Positions 35,138 through 44,204 of a DNA stretch of 48,719 bases are shown here, in pieces. Source of the DNA: Helicobacter sp. (lineage in GTDB: Bacteria > Campylobacterota > Campylobacteria > Campylobacterales > Helicobacteraceae); contig NZ_JAFLSB010000006.1 of NCBI RefSeq assembly GCF_022511165.1, positions 1 through 48,719 of the forward strand. The letters run 5' to 3'. The notes below the pieces were generated by a model. The model was not told the DNA's origin, searched no databases, and saw only the letters and a program-made list of their open reading frames with translations. Each line of letters begins with the position of its first letter. Within the stretch, counting starts at the first letter, position 1. The translations under genes and the position numbers were made by a program.

Positions 35138-35151
35138 GTTTTGTCCCTGCT

Positions 35152-35177
35152 CTAGAATCTTTTAATGTAGATTCTAG
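35152..35177 (+). terminator. Hairpin after the chemoreceptor gene
   Basis: Perfect 9-base inverted repeat CTAGAATCT/AGATTCTAG with an 8-base loop, 15 bases past the stop. The stem is built from AGAWTCT. There is no T run downstream, so intrinsic termination is uncertain. Confidence 0.45.
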
Positions 35178-35276
35178 GGGTTAAATATGCCTTATGCTTG
35201 CATATGAGGTTTATCGCGCTATTGTGTAAAGTGCTACTCAGCAAAAAAAGAATCTTTTTTCTTTCTTACTTAATAC

Positions 35277-35307
35277 TTGACAAACACTAGGTATCAATTT
35301 GTATAAT
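35277..35307 (+). promoter_or_regulatory. luxS promoter
   Basis: TTGACA (35277-35282) and TATAAT (35302-35307), both consensus, are separated by 19 bases, slightly long. This places the start of transcription about 35 bases before luxS. Confidence 0.6.
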
Positions 35308-35349
35308 ATGCTTCTTACTTATTCAAATATAAAGATATAAGGAGTTTAT

Positions 35350-35847
35350 ATGCCATTACTTGATAGCTTTAAGGTTGATCATACGCGTATGCCAGCCCCC
35401 GCAGTGCGTTTAGCAAAAAGTATGCAAACCCCAAAGGGCGATGTGATTAGCGTATTTGATTTGCGCTTTTCTCGTCCAAATTGCGAAATCTTAAGCGAAA
35501 AGGGCATTCACACAATGGAACATCTCATTGCCGGCTTTATGCGGGAACATCTCAATAATACACACACAGAAATTATTGATATTTCGCCAATGGGCTGTCG
35601 CACAGGATTTTATATGAGCGTGATAGGTGCGCCAGATGCTTATGATGTAAAAGAAGCGTGGGAAGCGAGTATGCGCGATGTATTGCGTATCCGCGATGAA
35701 AAGGAAATCCCCGAACTCAATATTTATCAATGTGGCACTGCCAAAATGCACTCTCTTAAAGAAGCTCAAGAAATTGCCCAAGCTGTGCTTGATAAGGGCG
35801 TGGGTGTGATGAATACACAAGAGTTGCTTTTAAAAGACTTTGCCTAA
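35350..35847 (+). CDS. luxS: S-ribosylhomocysteine lyase
   Basis: 165 residues. The metal-binding HTMEH (GIHTMEHLIAGFMREHL), the cysteine of SPMGCRTGFYMS and the third ligand in YQCGTAKMHSLKEA are all present. LuxS splits S-ribosylhomocysteine to homocysteine and the precursor of autoinducer-2, so it has a role in methyl-cycle recycling as well as signalling. It is a single gene with a strong promoter. The call is firm. Confidence 0.97.
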   Translation: MPLLDSFKVDHTRMPAPAVRLAKSMQTPKGDVISVFDLRFSRPNCEILSEKGIHTMEHLIAGFMREHLNNTHTEIIDISPMGCRTGFYMSVIGAPDAYDVKEAWEASMRDVLRIRDEKEIPELNIYQCGTAKMHSLKEAQEIAQAVLDKGVGVMNTQELLLKDFA

Positions 35848-36061
35848 ACTTTAGAGAATTTTTTGTTTTGAAGTAGGTAATAGCTAGGACTTTGTGAGGT
35901 ATTTAAGTTTATAGCTTTAGCAGGAAGCAAAGCAAAACGCGCAAAATGCAGGATTGGCATATTTTTTGTTTTTATGTTTTTGTATTTATTGACCTCTATT
36001 GTTATGATTTCTTCTTGTAAGATGAGGTTGTACATCAAAATGTTATGTTGAAGGAGAGAGA

Positions 36062-37192
36062 ATGAAAAAAATGAGTGCGTTGTCCTTTGTGATTGCATTC
36101 TGCATTTTGGGTGTGTTTGTGGGCTGCAAGGATTCTCAACAAGATGGACAGCAAAGACCAACTCTCAAGGTAGAAACGCAAAGAATCACGCATCAAAATG
36201 TGCCTTTAAGCTTTGAATATGCGGCACGTTTTAAGAGTGTCCAAAGTGTGAAAATCTATGCAAGGGTGCAAGGTGTGCTTTTATCAAAAAATTTCAAAGA
36301 GGGTGATATTGTCCAAGAAGAGCAATTACTTTTTAAGATTGATCCTTCACGTTATCAAGCAAAAGTCAATCAAGCAAAGGCTCAAAGGCAATCTGCAGAG
36401 GCAAATTTTATTAAGGCAAATCGTGATTGGCAACGCGTAGAAAAGCTCTATAAACAAGGGGTTTATACTATTGATCAATATGATACTTCTCGTGCTAATT
36501 TTCTCTCTGCTCAAGCAAATGTCGCAAACGCACAAGCTGCACTTGATGATGCTAATATAGATTTAGGATATACTGATGTTGTGGCAACTATAAGTGGCAG
36601 AATCGGTATGCGTAGCTATGATGTGGGGAATCTTGTGGGGGTAAGCGGACAAGATGTATTAGGCACAATCACGCAGCTTAGCCCTATTTATGCGGAATTT
36701 GCTATCCCCAATGTGGATTATTATTTTATGCGTGGTTTAGAAAATTCTCGCATTCAAGTGGAATTTTTACTTGGCAATGGAAAGGTATATGAGAAAATAG
36801 GTGCGCTTGATTTTGTTGATAGTGTGCTTGATGAGCAGACAGCAACCATAAGGGCGCGAGCTATTGTGGATAATGATGGGTATAAGCTGCTACCTAATGA
36901 GTTTGTGCGTGTGCGACTAAAGGGCTTTGAAGCACAAAATGCAATCGCTATACCAGAGAGTGCGCTTTTGCAAGATACACAAGGAAGCTATGTGTATGTC
37001 ATAAAAGATGGCAAGGCAAAAATGGCTCGTATTGTTTTAGGACAGCAACTCCCCAATGGAGAAATGCTTATCCCAAGTGGTTTGCAAGAAGGAGATGAAC
37101 TTATCCTTAATCAACTCTCTAAAATTCGAGATGATAGTCCTGTTGAATCTGTAAGTAAAGCAAAAGCTCAAGTGGATTCACCAAAGCAGTAG
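36062..37192 (+). CDS. RND efflux periplasmic adaptor (lipoprotein)
   Basis: 376 residues. A lipobox (VFVGC, Cys22) ends the signal peptide, so the mature protein is a lipoprotein. KIYARVQGVLLSKNFKEGDIV starts the lipoyl/barrel-sandwich half, a coiled-coil hairpin follows (QAKAQRQSAEANFIKANRDW and ARANFLSAQANVANAQAALDD-like), then DLGYTDVVATISGRIG closes it. This is the AcrA/CmeA/HefB type adaptor that links an RND pump to an outer-membrane channel. It is 9 bases from the pump gene. The channel (TolC-like) gene is not in the window. Confidence 0.93.
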   Translation: MKKMSALSFVIAFCILGVFVGCKDSQQDGQQRPTLKVETQRITHQNVPLSFEYAARFKSVQSVKIYARVQGVLLSKNFKEGDIVQEEQLLFKIDPSRYQAKVNQAKAQRQSAEANFIKANRDWQRVEKLYKQGVYTIDQYDTSRANFLSAQANVANAQAALDDANIDLGYTDVVATISGRIGMRSYDVGNLVGVSGQDVLGTITQLSPIYAEFAIPNVDYYFMRGLENSRIQVEFLLGNGKVYEKIGALDFVDSVLDEQTATIRARAIVDNDGYKLLPNEFVRVRLKGFEAQNAIAIPESALLQDTQGSYVYVIKDGKAKMARIVLGQQLPNGEMLIPSGLQEGDELILNQLSKIRDDSPVESVSKAKAQVDSPKQ

Positions 37193-37201
37193 GGAGGCAA
37201 T

Positions 37202-40200
37202 ATGTCAAGATTCTGTATTGAACGTCCCATTTTTGCTATGGTGCTTTCTGTTGTAATTACGCTTGTTGGGGCAATTTGTATCAATATCTTGCCCGTGGAG
37301 GAATATCCGCAAGTTGTGCCTAATGAAATTATGGTGCAAACCACATATAGCGGTGCGAGCGCGGAAGTGGTAGCAAATACGGTAGCAAGCATCTTAGAAG
37401 ATAGCATTAATGGTGTAGAGGGAATGCTCTATATGAAATCTTCATCAACTTCAAGTGGGAGTTTGACTATTAGTGTGTTTTTTCCTAATGATGCTAATGC
37501 TGATATGGCATTAGTTAATGTCAATAACCGCGTGCAGGGTGCTTTAAGGCAGCTTCCTACTGAAGTGCAAAGAGTGGGGGTAACGGTAAGAAAGCGCTCC
37601 TCTACACTCTTGCAAGTGTATGCAATATATTCGGATAATCCTGCACACGATATTACTTATATAGCAAATTATGCAATTTTAAATGTAGTCAATGAAATTA
37701 AACGCGTGGCGGGTGTGGGCGATGTGAATGTTTTTGCACAGCGGGATTATTCTATGCGCGTGTGGCTTGATATCGATAAACTCTCACAAAATAACCTCAC
37801 TCCCGCAGAAGTGGCTGCAGTGCTTTCTGAACAAAATGCACAATTTGCGATTGGTTCATTTGGTAAAGAACCCATAAGAAGCAATATTGCCTTTACTTAT
37901 TCTATCACTACGCAGGGGCGATTTATTAGCCCCGAAGAATTTGGTAATATCATTATTCGGGCAAATACAGATGGTTCATCACTGCGCTTAAGAGATATAG
38001 CACAAATTGAGCTAGGCGCAAAAGATTATAGTGTGAGTTCTTTTCTTGATGGCAAAAACTCTGTGGCTTTTGGTATCGCATTGCAGCCCGGTGCTAATGC
38101 GCTTGATGTCGCAGATAGGGTGGAAAAGGAGATAGAAGAATTATCAAAAAATTTCCCCAATGGTATGCGATATAAGATTGCAAATGACAATACAAGATTT
38201 GTGAAAATTTCTATCAAAGAAGTTGTAAAGACTTTTATTGAAGCCATTATTTTGGTGGTTATTATTATGTATTTTTTCTTGCAAAACTTCCGCGCGACTA
38301 TTATTCCTGTGATTGCCATTCCTGTATCTATTATAGGGACTTTTGCAGGTATGTATGTGCTAGGATTTTCTATCAATCTCCTTTCGCTTTTTGGGCTTAT
38401 TTTGGCTATCGGGATTGTGGTTGATGATGCTATTATTGTGATTGAAAATGTAGAGAGAATCCTCCATAATGAGCGGAATGAAAAGGGCGAAAAATATTCT
38501 GTTAAAGAAGCGACTATAAAGGCAATGAGTGAGATTCAAGGACCTGTTGTTGCTATCGTGCTTGTGCTATGCTCGGTGTTTATCCCTGTGGCATTTATTG
38601 GCGGATTCACAGGAGCAATTTATCAGCAATTTGCTATTACTATTGTGATTTCAGTGATTATTTCAGGTTTTGTGGCTCTCACTTTAACTCCTGCATTATG
38701 TGTATCGATTCTAAAAGCCAAAGAACCTAAGCCATTTTATTTAGTCAAGCGATTTAATGAGGTTTTTGATTGGCTTACACATAAATTTGGTGAGCAAATT
38801 GGCAAGGCTTTGCGCAGAGGTTCGGCTCTTTTATTATGTTTTGGAGGTATTTTAATTGTTACTTGGGGCTTACTTGTAAAGCTTCCTACCGGACTTGTGC
38901 CGAGTGAGGATAAAGGGATAGTGATAAACTTTATTCAGCTACCTCCAGCTGCCTCATTATCGCGCACCATTACCGAAGGGCAAAAGGCTTTAGCATTTTT
39001 GGAGCAAGAAGAAAGCACACAGCAAAATACGCTTATTGCAGGTTTTGATATGTTAGCAAGTGCTGCGCGCACTTCGGGTGCGGTAATATTTACAGCTCTT
39101 AAAGATTGGAGTGAGCGCAAAGAAAGCGCACTTGAGTTTTCGCAAAAAGCTATGGGTGCGCTTAATGCAAGTCTTGATGCTTTTGTTTTAAGCACTACTC
39201 CACCGGCAATTATGGGGCTTTCCACAGTGGGAGGATTTGAGCTTTATATTCAAGATAGAAGTGGAGGCACGATTAAAGACTTAGAAAAATATGCTAATTT
39301 ATTTGCAGCAGAAGCTAATAAGCGTGAGGAACTCACAGGGGTGAGGAGTCTATTTAGCGCAAATATTCCGCAATATCATTTAGAACTTGATAGAGAGAGA
39401 GCAAAGGCTATGAATGTCAATGTAGATGATGTTTTTACGACTTTGCAAAGCACATTGGGGCAGTATTATGTAAATGATTTTAATCTCTATGGCAAGTCTT
39501 ATCAAGTCAATGTGCAGGCTTTGAGTGAATTTAGAGAAACTCCGGAGGATTTAAGCCATATTTTTGTGAAATCACATAATGGCGATTTGATTCCCATAAG
39601 CGCACTTGTGAAGTTTGAGCGGGTAGTTGGGGCAGATATTGTAGATAGATTCAATTCTTTTACAAGTGCAAAAATTATCGGCAACCCTGATGAAAGCAAG
39701 GGATATTCAAGCGGAGTTGCGTTGCAAGTGATTGAGCAATTAGCCAAAGAGGTATTGCCCGAGGGCTATACTATTGCTTATAGTGGCACAAGTTATCAAG
39801 AAAAAAGCGCGAGTGGCACAGGAAAAATTGCCTTTGTGTTCGGGCTTATTTTTGTTTTTTTGATTTTATGTGCGCAATATGAGCGGTGGCTGATGCCTCT
39901 TTCAGTAATAAGTGCTGTGCCTTTTGCTGTTTTTGGAGCAAGTGCAGCAACAGCATTAAGAGGTTTGAGTGCAGATGTATATTTTCAAGTGGGATTAGTG
40001 ATGCTCATTGCTCTATCAGCTAAAAATGCTATTTTGATTGTGGAATTCGCCCAACATTTGCACGAGAAGGAAGGCAAGAGTATCTTAGAATCTGCCATAG
40101 GTGCAGCAAAGCTAAGATTCCGCCCTATCATTATGACTTCACTTGCTTTTAGTATCGGGGTGCTTCCCTTAGCTCTAAGCACAGGAGCGGGAAGCGCGAG

Positions 40201-40330
40201 TAGGCACGCTATTGGCACAGGGGTAATTGGCGGAATGCTAGCAGCAACATTTATCGCTATCTTTTTTATCCCTCTTTTTTGGAGTTATATTGCGCGATTA
40301 TCAGAGTGGCTTAAAAAAAGGCGGCAATAA
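37202..40330 (+). CDS. RND efflux pump, AcrB/CmeB/HefC type
   Basis: 1042 residues, normal length. It starts MSRFCIERPIFAMVLSVVIT and has twelve predicted membrane helices with two large periplasmic loops. IGIVVDDAIIVIENVER holds the paired Asp of the proton relay in the fourth helix, and VFIPVAFIGGFTGAIYQQFAITI and the C-terminal LSAKNAILIVEFAQ with FRPIIMTSLAFSIGVLPLALSTGAGS complete the HAE1 pattern. It is predicted to export hydrophobic compounds such as bile acids, dyes and antibiotics using the proton gradient. No local regulator gene (like cmeR) adjoins it. Confidence 0.95.
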   Translation: MSRFCIERPIFAMVLSVVITLVGAICINILPVEEYPQVVPNEIMVQTTYSGASAEVVANTVASILEDSINGVEGMLYMKSSSTSSGSLTISVFFPNDANADMALVNVNNRVQGALRQLPTEVQRVGVTVRKRSSTLLQVYAIYSDNPAHDITYIANYAILNVVNEIKRVAGVGDVNVFAQRDYSMRVWLDIDKLSQNNLTPAEVAAVLSEQNAQFAIGSFGKEPIRSNIAFTYSITTQGRFISPEEFGNIIIRANTDGSSLRLRDIAQIELGAKDYSVSSFLDGKNSVAFGIALQPGANALDVADRVEKEIEELSKNFPNGMRYKIANDNTRFVKISIKEVVKTFIEAIILVVIIMYFFLQNFRATIIPVIAIPVSIIGTFAGMYVLGFSINLLSLFGLILAIGIVVDDAIIVIENVERILHNERNEKGEKYSVKEATIKAMSEIQGPVVAIVLVLCSVFIPVAFIGGFTGAIYQQFAITIVISVIISGFVALTLTPALCVSILKAKEPKPFYLVKRFNEVFDWLTHKFGEQIGKALRRGSALLLCFGGILIVTWGLLVKLPTGLVPSEDKGIVINFIQLPPAASLSRTITEGQKALAFLEQEESTQQNTLIAGFDMLASAARTSGAVIFTALKDWSERKESALEFSQKAMGALNASLDAFVLSTTPPAIMGLSTVGGFELYIQDRSGGTIKDLEKYANLFAAEANKREELTGVRSLFSANIPQYHLELDRERAKAMNVNVDDVFTTLQSTLGQYYVNDFNLYGKSYQVNVQALSEFRETPEDLSHIFVKSHNGDLIPISALVKFERVVGADIVDRFNSFTSAKIIGNPDESKGYSSGVALQVIEQLAKEVLPEGYTIAYSGTSYQEKSASGTGKIAFVFGLIFVFLILCAQYERWLMPLSVISAVPFAVFGASAATALRGLSADVYFQVGLVMLIALSAKNAILIVEFAQHLHEKEGKSILESAIGAAKLRFRPIIMTSLAFSIGVLPLALSTGAGSASRHAIGTGVIGGMLAATFIAIFFIPLFWSYIARLSEWLKKRRQ

Positions 40331-40668
40331 TATTAATAAATCTGCTTTGGCAGGGGGTATTGATAGTCAAAGAATCATAATAGATTCTAGATTTTTTGAG
40401 TTTTTAGAATCTAGAATCTTACTTTTTTATAATGGGGGCAAAATATTTAAAGAGGGGATAAACCTTTTTGCAATAAATAAAGAAAGATGCAAAAATATTT
40501 TTTAGATTCTGTGTTTAAGCTAAAATCTAAACTCAAGGCTTGTATTTTTTAGATTCTAAAAATTTTAGAAAGTTATATTCTTTTAGGCTTAAATACGAGT
40601 GCATATTTGGTGATGTATGTTTCACTCTCTAATAATTTATTCAAAGGGGTATAAAGATTCTAATGAGG
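40331..40668. other. Intergenic stretch between convergent genes
   Basis: 338 bases between the RND pump and the leftward regulator. It holds the terminator hairpin at 40382-40419, four more AGAWTCT heptamers outside the hairpin and A/T-rich sequence. No gene with a ribosome-binding site was found on either strand. Confidence 0.65.
40382..40419 (+). terminator. Terminator after RND operon
   Basis: Perfect 12-base stem AGATTCTAGATT/AATCTAGAATCT with a 14-base loop, followed by TACTTTTTT. It is built from repeats of AGAWTCT. It may serve both converging transcripts. Confidence 0.6.
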
Positions 40669-41625
40669 TTATTTCACAAAAAGCAGATGATGAAACTCTG
40701 TTGAGATACTACTCATAAAAAGCGGTGCATAGGGAGTATTTTCTGCCAAAATCGTGCAAAAGTGCATTATATCTTTTTGTGAGCCAAGACACTCTGCACA
40801 CATTTTTAGAATCTGTGGAGCGAAATCTTTAGGGATATGTTTTGGAGCGTGTAAGCGAGAGGTAAAGTGTTTGTGGATTCTATGCACAAGCATTTTGTTT
40901 CGAATTTCTACAATCATTGAATCTATGGGGAGTTTAATAAACATCAAATCCTCTTGGGGATTGAGTGAGAGATAGGTCATATCCACGCCAAAAATTTTTG
41001 TGCTATATGAATCAAAAAGATAGAGGCTTTTATTGTAGTTATCTTCAAAATTCTCTATCATCAGCTCTAGCACCGCTAATCGCTCTTTGATTGTATAGAT
41101 ATTGCCTATGGGCGAGAATGCAAAGCGCAATAAGGATTCTATACTATACCATTCTATACTCTCAAATCCGTGTTCGAGCATCAGTTCATAGCGCATTTGG
41201 CGGAGGTGTGTTGCGCGTGGAGAATGCCCAAACTTGTAGGGAAAGGCAACAATTTTATCACGATAGGCTGGAGAGGGGAAGCGAGGGTGGATTACAAATC
41301 GCCGCTTAGATTCTTTATCTAAAATATATTCTAAACTCCCTTCATAGCCCTCATCAATGACTCTTATCTCACTTTTTGGAATCTGTGTGAGTAAGAAAAA
41401 AAACTCATCATCGCTACAGTCTTTATCCCAAATGCGCTCTGAATAGCGAAAATGTTGTGATATGAGCCTTAAAACCTCGTTTGATGGCTCTTTATTGACA
41501 TTTTTATCAATCCAAGAAGTGAGTGTGCGTCTATCTTTGCCAATAATCTGTGCAAAACGCGAGATGCTAAGATTTGAGCGTTCATAAATAATAAGCAATC
41601 GATCTAAAATACTTAATGCCATCAT
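40669..41625 (-). CDS. HTH regulator diverging from propionate operon
   Basis: 318 residues. The N-terminal 65 residues hold a helix-turn-helix of the XRE/HTH_3 kind (LLIIYERSNLSISRFAQIIG, then DRRTLTSWIDKNVN). The remaining 250 residues, with FPSPAYRDKIVAFPYKFG and a string of beta-like and helical segments, resemble no regulator I know. It is neither PrpR (sigma-54 activator) nor a GntR protein. Tandem ATGs occur at the start; the second (41622) has better spacing to AAGGA. It diverges from the CoA-transferase/prp genes across 278 bases containing operator-like repeats, so control of that operon is likely, but not shown. Confidence 0.65.
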   Translation of the reverse strand: MMALSILDRLLIIYERSNLSISRFAQIIGKDRRTLTSWIDKNVNKEPSNEVLRLISQHFRYSERIWDKDCSDDEFFFLLTQIPKSEIRVIDEGYEGSLEYILDKESKRRFVIHPRFPSPAYRDKIVAFPYKFGHSPRATHLRQMRYELMLEHGFESIEWYSIESLLRFAFSPIGNIYTIKERLAVLELMIENFEDNYNKSLYLFDSYSTKIFGVDMTYLSLNPQEDLMFIKLPIDSMIVEIRNKMLVHRIHKHFTSRLHAPKHIPKDFAPQILKMCAECLGSQKDIMHFCTILAENTPYAPLFMSSISTEFHHLLFVK

Positions 41626-41724
41626 TATCCTTAAATATTTAAAGCTTTTCTTTACTTATTGTATAGATTTTTGTAAAAAAGAATAGCCTATATGGTTCAT
41701 TTCTTGGCTGTGATGCTTCAAAAT

Positions 41725-41791
41725 TGCACAATTTTTGTGCATAAATAAATATTATGTGTAAAAATTGTAGAAAAGTCTCAAAAGTTGTGCA
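41725..41791. promoter_or_regulatory. Operator-like TTGTGCA repeats
   Basis: TGCACAA/TTGTGCA with a 3-base centre forms a perfect 17-base palindrome at 41725-41741, and a third TTGTGCA lies at 41785-41791. This sits between the divergent regulator and the CoA-transferase gene, where a repressor or activator site is expected. Confidence 0.45.
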
Positions 41792-41830
41792 AGACAAAAT
41801 AAGATATTCTAGTATAGAATGTTTTATTCT

Positions 41831-41877
41831 TTAAAATATAGCAAACCAAGCCTAGCTTAGGACTTGTTATATTTTAA
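41831..41877 (+). promoter_or_regulatory. Leader hairpin before CoA-transferase gene
   Basis: TTAAAATATA (41831-41840) pairs perfectly with TATATTTTAA (41868-41877); the inside holds CAAGCCTA...TAGGACTTG, which pairs with one bulge. It ends 26 bases before the ATG and just before the GAAAGGG site. A TATAGA -10-like box lies about 15 bases in front (near 41813-41818), which would put the hairpin in the transcribed leader. Confidence 0.4.
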
Positions 41878-41903
41878 GAAAATTTGCGTGAAAGGGTTGC
41901 ATT

Positions 41904-43250
41904 ATGGATATATATCAGTTATATAAGCAAAAGCTCACAAGCACAGCTGATGCGGTTAAAGTGATTAAGTCTGGCGATTGGGTGGATTATGGTTGGGCTG
42001 TTACCACTCCTGTGGCACTTGATGCTGCCCTAAGTCAGCGCATACAAGAATTAGATGATGTAAAGCTTCGCGGGGGGGTGTTAGTGCAAGTCCCTGAAGT
42101 TTTCAAAGTCGATACAGGGGGCAAACACGCTTCTTGGCATACTTGGCACGCAAGTGGCATAGGACGAAAGCTCATTGAGCAAGGTTTGGGATTTTATATT
42201 CCTATGCGATATTCTGAATTGCCTCGATATTATGTAGAGACAAAGGCAAAACCAAATGTAGCAATGATGCAGGTTGCACCTATGGATAAGCACGGATATT
42301 TTAATTTTGGTCCAAGTGCATCGCATTTAGATACTTGTGTAAAAACAGCAGATATTGTGATTGTAGAAGTTAATAAAAATATGCCTCGCTGTTTGGGTGG
42401 ATTTGGCACAGAGGTGCATATCTCACAAGTAGATATGGTTGTAGAAGGGGATAATCCGCCCCTTGTAGAAGTAGGCTCTTCAGCTCCAACAGATGTGGAT
42501 AAAGCTGTGGCAAAGCTTATTGTGGAGGAGATTAGCAATGGCGCGTGCATACAGCTTGGCATAGGCGGTATGCCAAATGCAGTTGGTTCTTTTATTGCAC
42601 AATCTGATTTGAAAGATTTAGGTGTGCATACAGAAGTGTATGTTGATGCGTTTGTAGAGATGAGCGAAGCGGGTAAGATTAATGGAAGCAAAAAAAATAT
42701 CAATAAAGGGCGACAAACCTATTCTTTTGCAATGGGAACTAAAAAACTTTATGATTTTTTAGATAATAACCCTGAATGTATGAGCGCACCTGTGGATTAT
42801 ACAAATGATATACGCACGATTGCTGCGCTTGAGAATTTTGTATCAATTAATAATGCTGTGGATATAGATATTTTTGGGCAGGTTAATTCTGAATCTTCAG
42901 GCACAAGACATATTAGTGGTGCGGGTGGGCAGCTAGATTTCGTGCTTGGGGCGTATTTGGCAAAAAATGGTAAGAGCTTTATTTGTTGTAGTTCAACAAT
43001 GAAAGCAAAAGATGGCACATTAAAAAGCAGAATCTTGCCTACTTTGCACGAGGGAAGTATTGTTACAGCCACAAGGGCAAATGTGCATTATCTCGTAACA
43101 GAATATGGTAAGGCAAATCTTAAAGGCTTATCAACTTGGGAAAAATGTGAGGCGATTATTTCTTTAGCACACCCTGATTTTAGAGAGGAACTTATTGCCC
43201 AAGCAGAAAAGATGAAAATCTGGCGCGCAAGCAATAAGATTCGCCCTTAA
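41904..43250 (+). CDS. Acyl-CoA:carboxylate CoA-transferase, butyryl/4-hydroxybutyrate type
   Basis: 448 residues, the length of butyryl-CoA:acetate and 4-hydroxybutyrate CoA-transferases. Family blocks are VQVPEVFKVDTGGKHASWHTWH-like, QLGIGGMPNAVGSF (about 217-230), the catalytic Glu expected in GVHTEVYVDAF (Glu244), INKGRQTYSFAMGTKKLYDF and the C-terminal TVTTRxxVHYLVTEYG-type segment ATRANVHYLVTEYGKANLKG. It would transfer CoA to propionate from acetyl-CoA or succinyl-CoA. First gene of the prp operon and in the place where prpE (propionyl-CoA synthetase) is usually found. Substrate is inferred from context, not from motif. Confidence 0.82.
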   Translation: MDIYQLYKQKLTSTADAVKVIKSGDWVDYGWAVTTPVALDAALSQRIQELDDVKLRGGVLVQVPEVFKVDTGGKHASWHTWHASGIGRKLIEQGLGFYIPMRYSELPRYYVETKAKPNVAMMQVAPMDKHGYFNFGPSASHLDTCVKTADIVIVEVNKNMPRCLGGFGTEVHISQVDMVVEGDNPPLVEVGSSAPTDVDKAVAKLIVEEISNGACIQLGIGGMPNAVGSFIAQSDLKDLGVHTEVYVDAFVEMSEAGKINGSKKNINKGRQTYSFAMGTKKLYDFLDNNPECMSAPVDYTNDIRTIAALENFVSINNAVDIDIFGQVNSESSGTRHISGAGGQLDFVLGAYLAKNGKSFICCSSTMKAKDGTLKSRILPTLHEGSIVTATRANVHYLVTEYGKANLKGLSTWEKCEAIISLAHPDFREELIAQAEKMKIWRASNKIRP

Positions 43251-43311
43251 ATTACCATAAAAGGAGGAAATGAGACTAAAATATCTACTCAAATTCACAA
43301 AAAGGAGCAAA

Positions 43312-44193
43312 ATGAAAACACAAGGAACAAAACTAAGAGAGGCAGTAGAGCAATATAAGCCCTTGCAGATTCTAGGCGTGATTAATGCTTATAGTGCGAT
43401 TCAAGCACAAAAGTGTGGAGCAAAGGCATTATATTTAAGTGGTGGTGCATTAGCTGCAATGAGTTTGGGTGTGCCTGATTTAGGGATTAGCTCACTTGAA
43501 GATGTATGTGTTGATGTGCGTAGAATCACTGCTGCTAGTGATTTGCCTTTGCTTGTTGATGCAGATACAGGCTGGGGTGGAGCGTTTAATATCGCACGAA
43601 CCATAAGAGAGCTTACGCGAAGTGGCGCGGGAGGCTGTCATATTGAAGATCAAGTTGCACAAAAAAGATGCGGACATCGCCCCAATAAAGAGTTAGTAAG
43701 CCCACAAGAGATGTGCGATAGAGTAAAGGCAGCAGTAGATGCGCGTTTGGATTCAAGTTTTGTTGTGATGGCGCGCACAGATGCTCACGCGAGTGAGGGA
43801 CAACAAGCAGCACTTGATAGAGCGGCTTTATATGTAGAATCTGGTGCAGATATGATATTTGCCGAGGCAATTCATACGCTCGAGGAATATAAACAATTCA
43901 CACAGCATATCAAAGTCCCTGTGTTGGCAAATATTACGGAATTTGGCAAAACCCCCTACTTTACACGCGATGAGCTAGGAAGCGTAGGCATTTCTATGGT
44001 GCTTTATCCGCTTTCGGCTGCTAGAGCAATGTGTAAGGCAGCACTTGGGGTATTTGAGGATATTATCCAAAATGGTTCACAGAAAAAGAGTATCGAGTCT
44101 ATGCAAACACGTGCAGAGTTGTATGAGACTTTGGGTTATCACGAATATGAGCAAAAGCTAGATAAGCTTTTTAATCAAAATAAATCAAAATAA
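43312..44193 (+). CDS. prpB: 2-methylisocitrate lyase
   Basis: 293 residues from the ATG at 43312 (MKTQGTKLREAVEQYKPLQ), preceded by AAAGGAG; an ATG 14 codons upstream has its ribosome-binding site too close and adds a Lys-rich stretch foreign to the family. GVINAYSAIQAQKCGAKALYLSGGALA, DADTGWGGAFN and the active-site QKRCGHRPNKE are diagnostic of the PrpB branch of the isocitrate lyase/PEP-mutase fold. It cleaves 2-methylisocitrate to pyruvate and succinate. It lies 61 bases after the CoA-transferase and 11 bases before prpC. Confidence 0.94.
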   Translation: MKTQGTKLREAVEQYKPLQILGVINAYSAIQAQKCGAKALYLSGGALAAMSLGVPDLGISSLEDVCVDVRRITAASDLPLLVDADTGWGGAFNIARTIRELTRSGAGGCHIEDQVAQKRCGHRPNKELVSPQEMCDRVKAAVDARLDSSFVVMARTDAHASEGQQAALDRAALYVESGADMIFAEAIHTLEEYKQFTQHIKVPVLANITEFGKTPYFTRDELGSVGISMVLYPLSAARAMCKAALGVFEDIIQNGSQKKSIESMQTRAELYETLGYHEYEQKLDKLFNQNKSK

Positions 44194-44204
44194 AGGAGGT
44201 ATTT

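Noticed and set aside
42072..42078. Seven-G run in the CoA-transferase gene as a second phase switch
   Set aside because: It is in frame in an intact gene and shorter than tracts known to slip often; kept only as a remark.
42230..42703. 157-codon frame antisense to the CoA-transferase
   Set aside because: Entirely within a well-conserved gene on the other strand, with low-complexity Thr/Ser/Pro content typical of a shadow frame.
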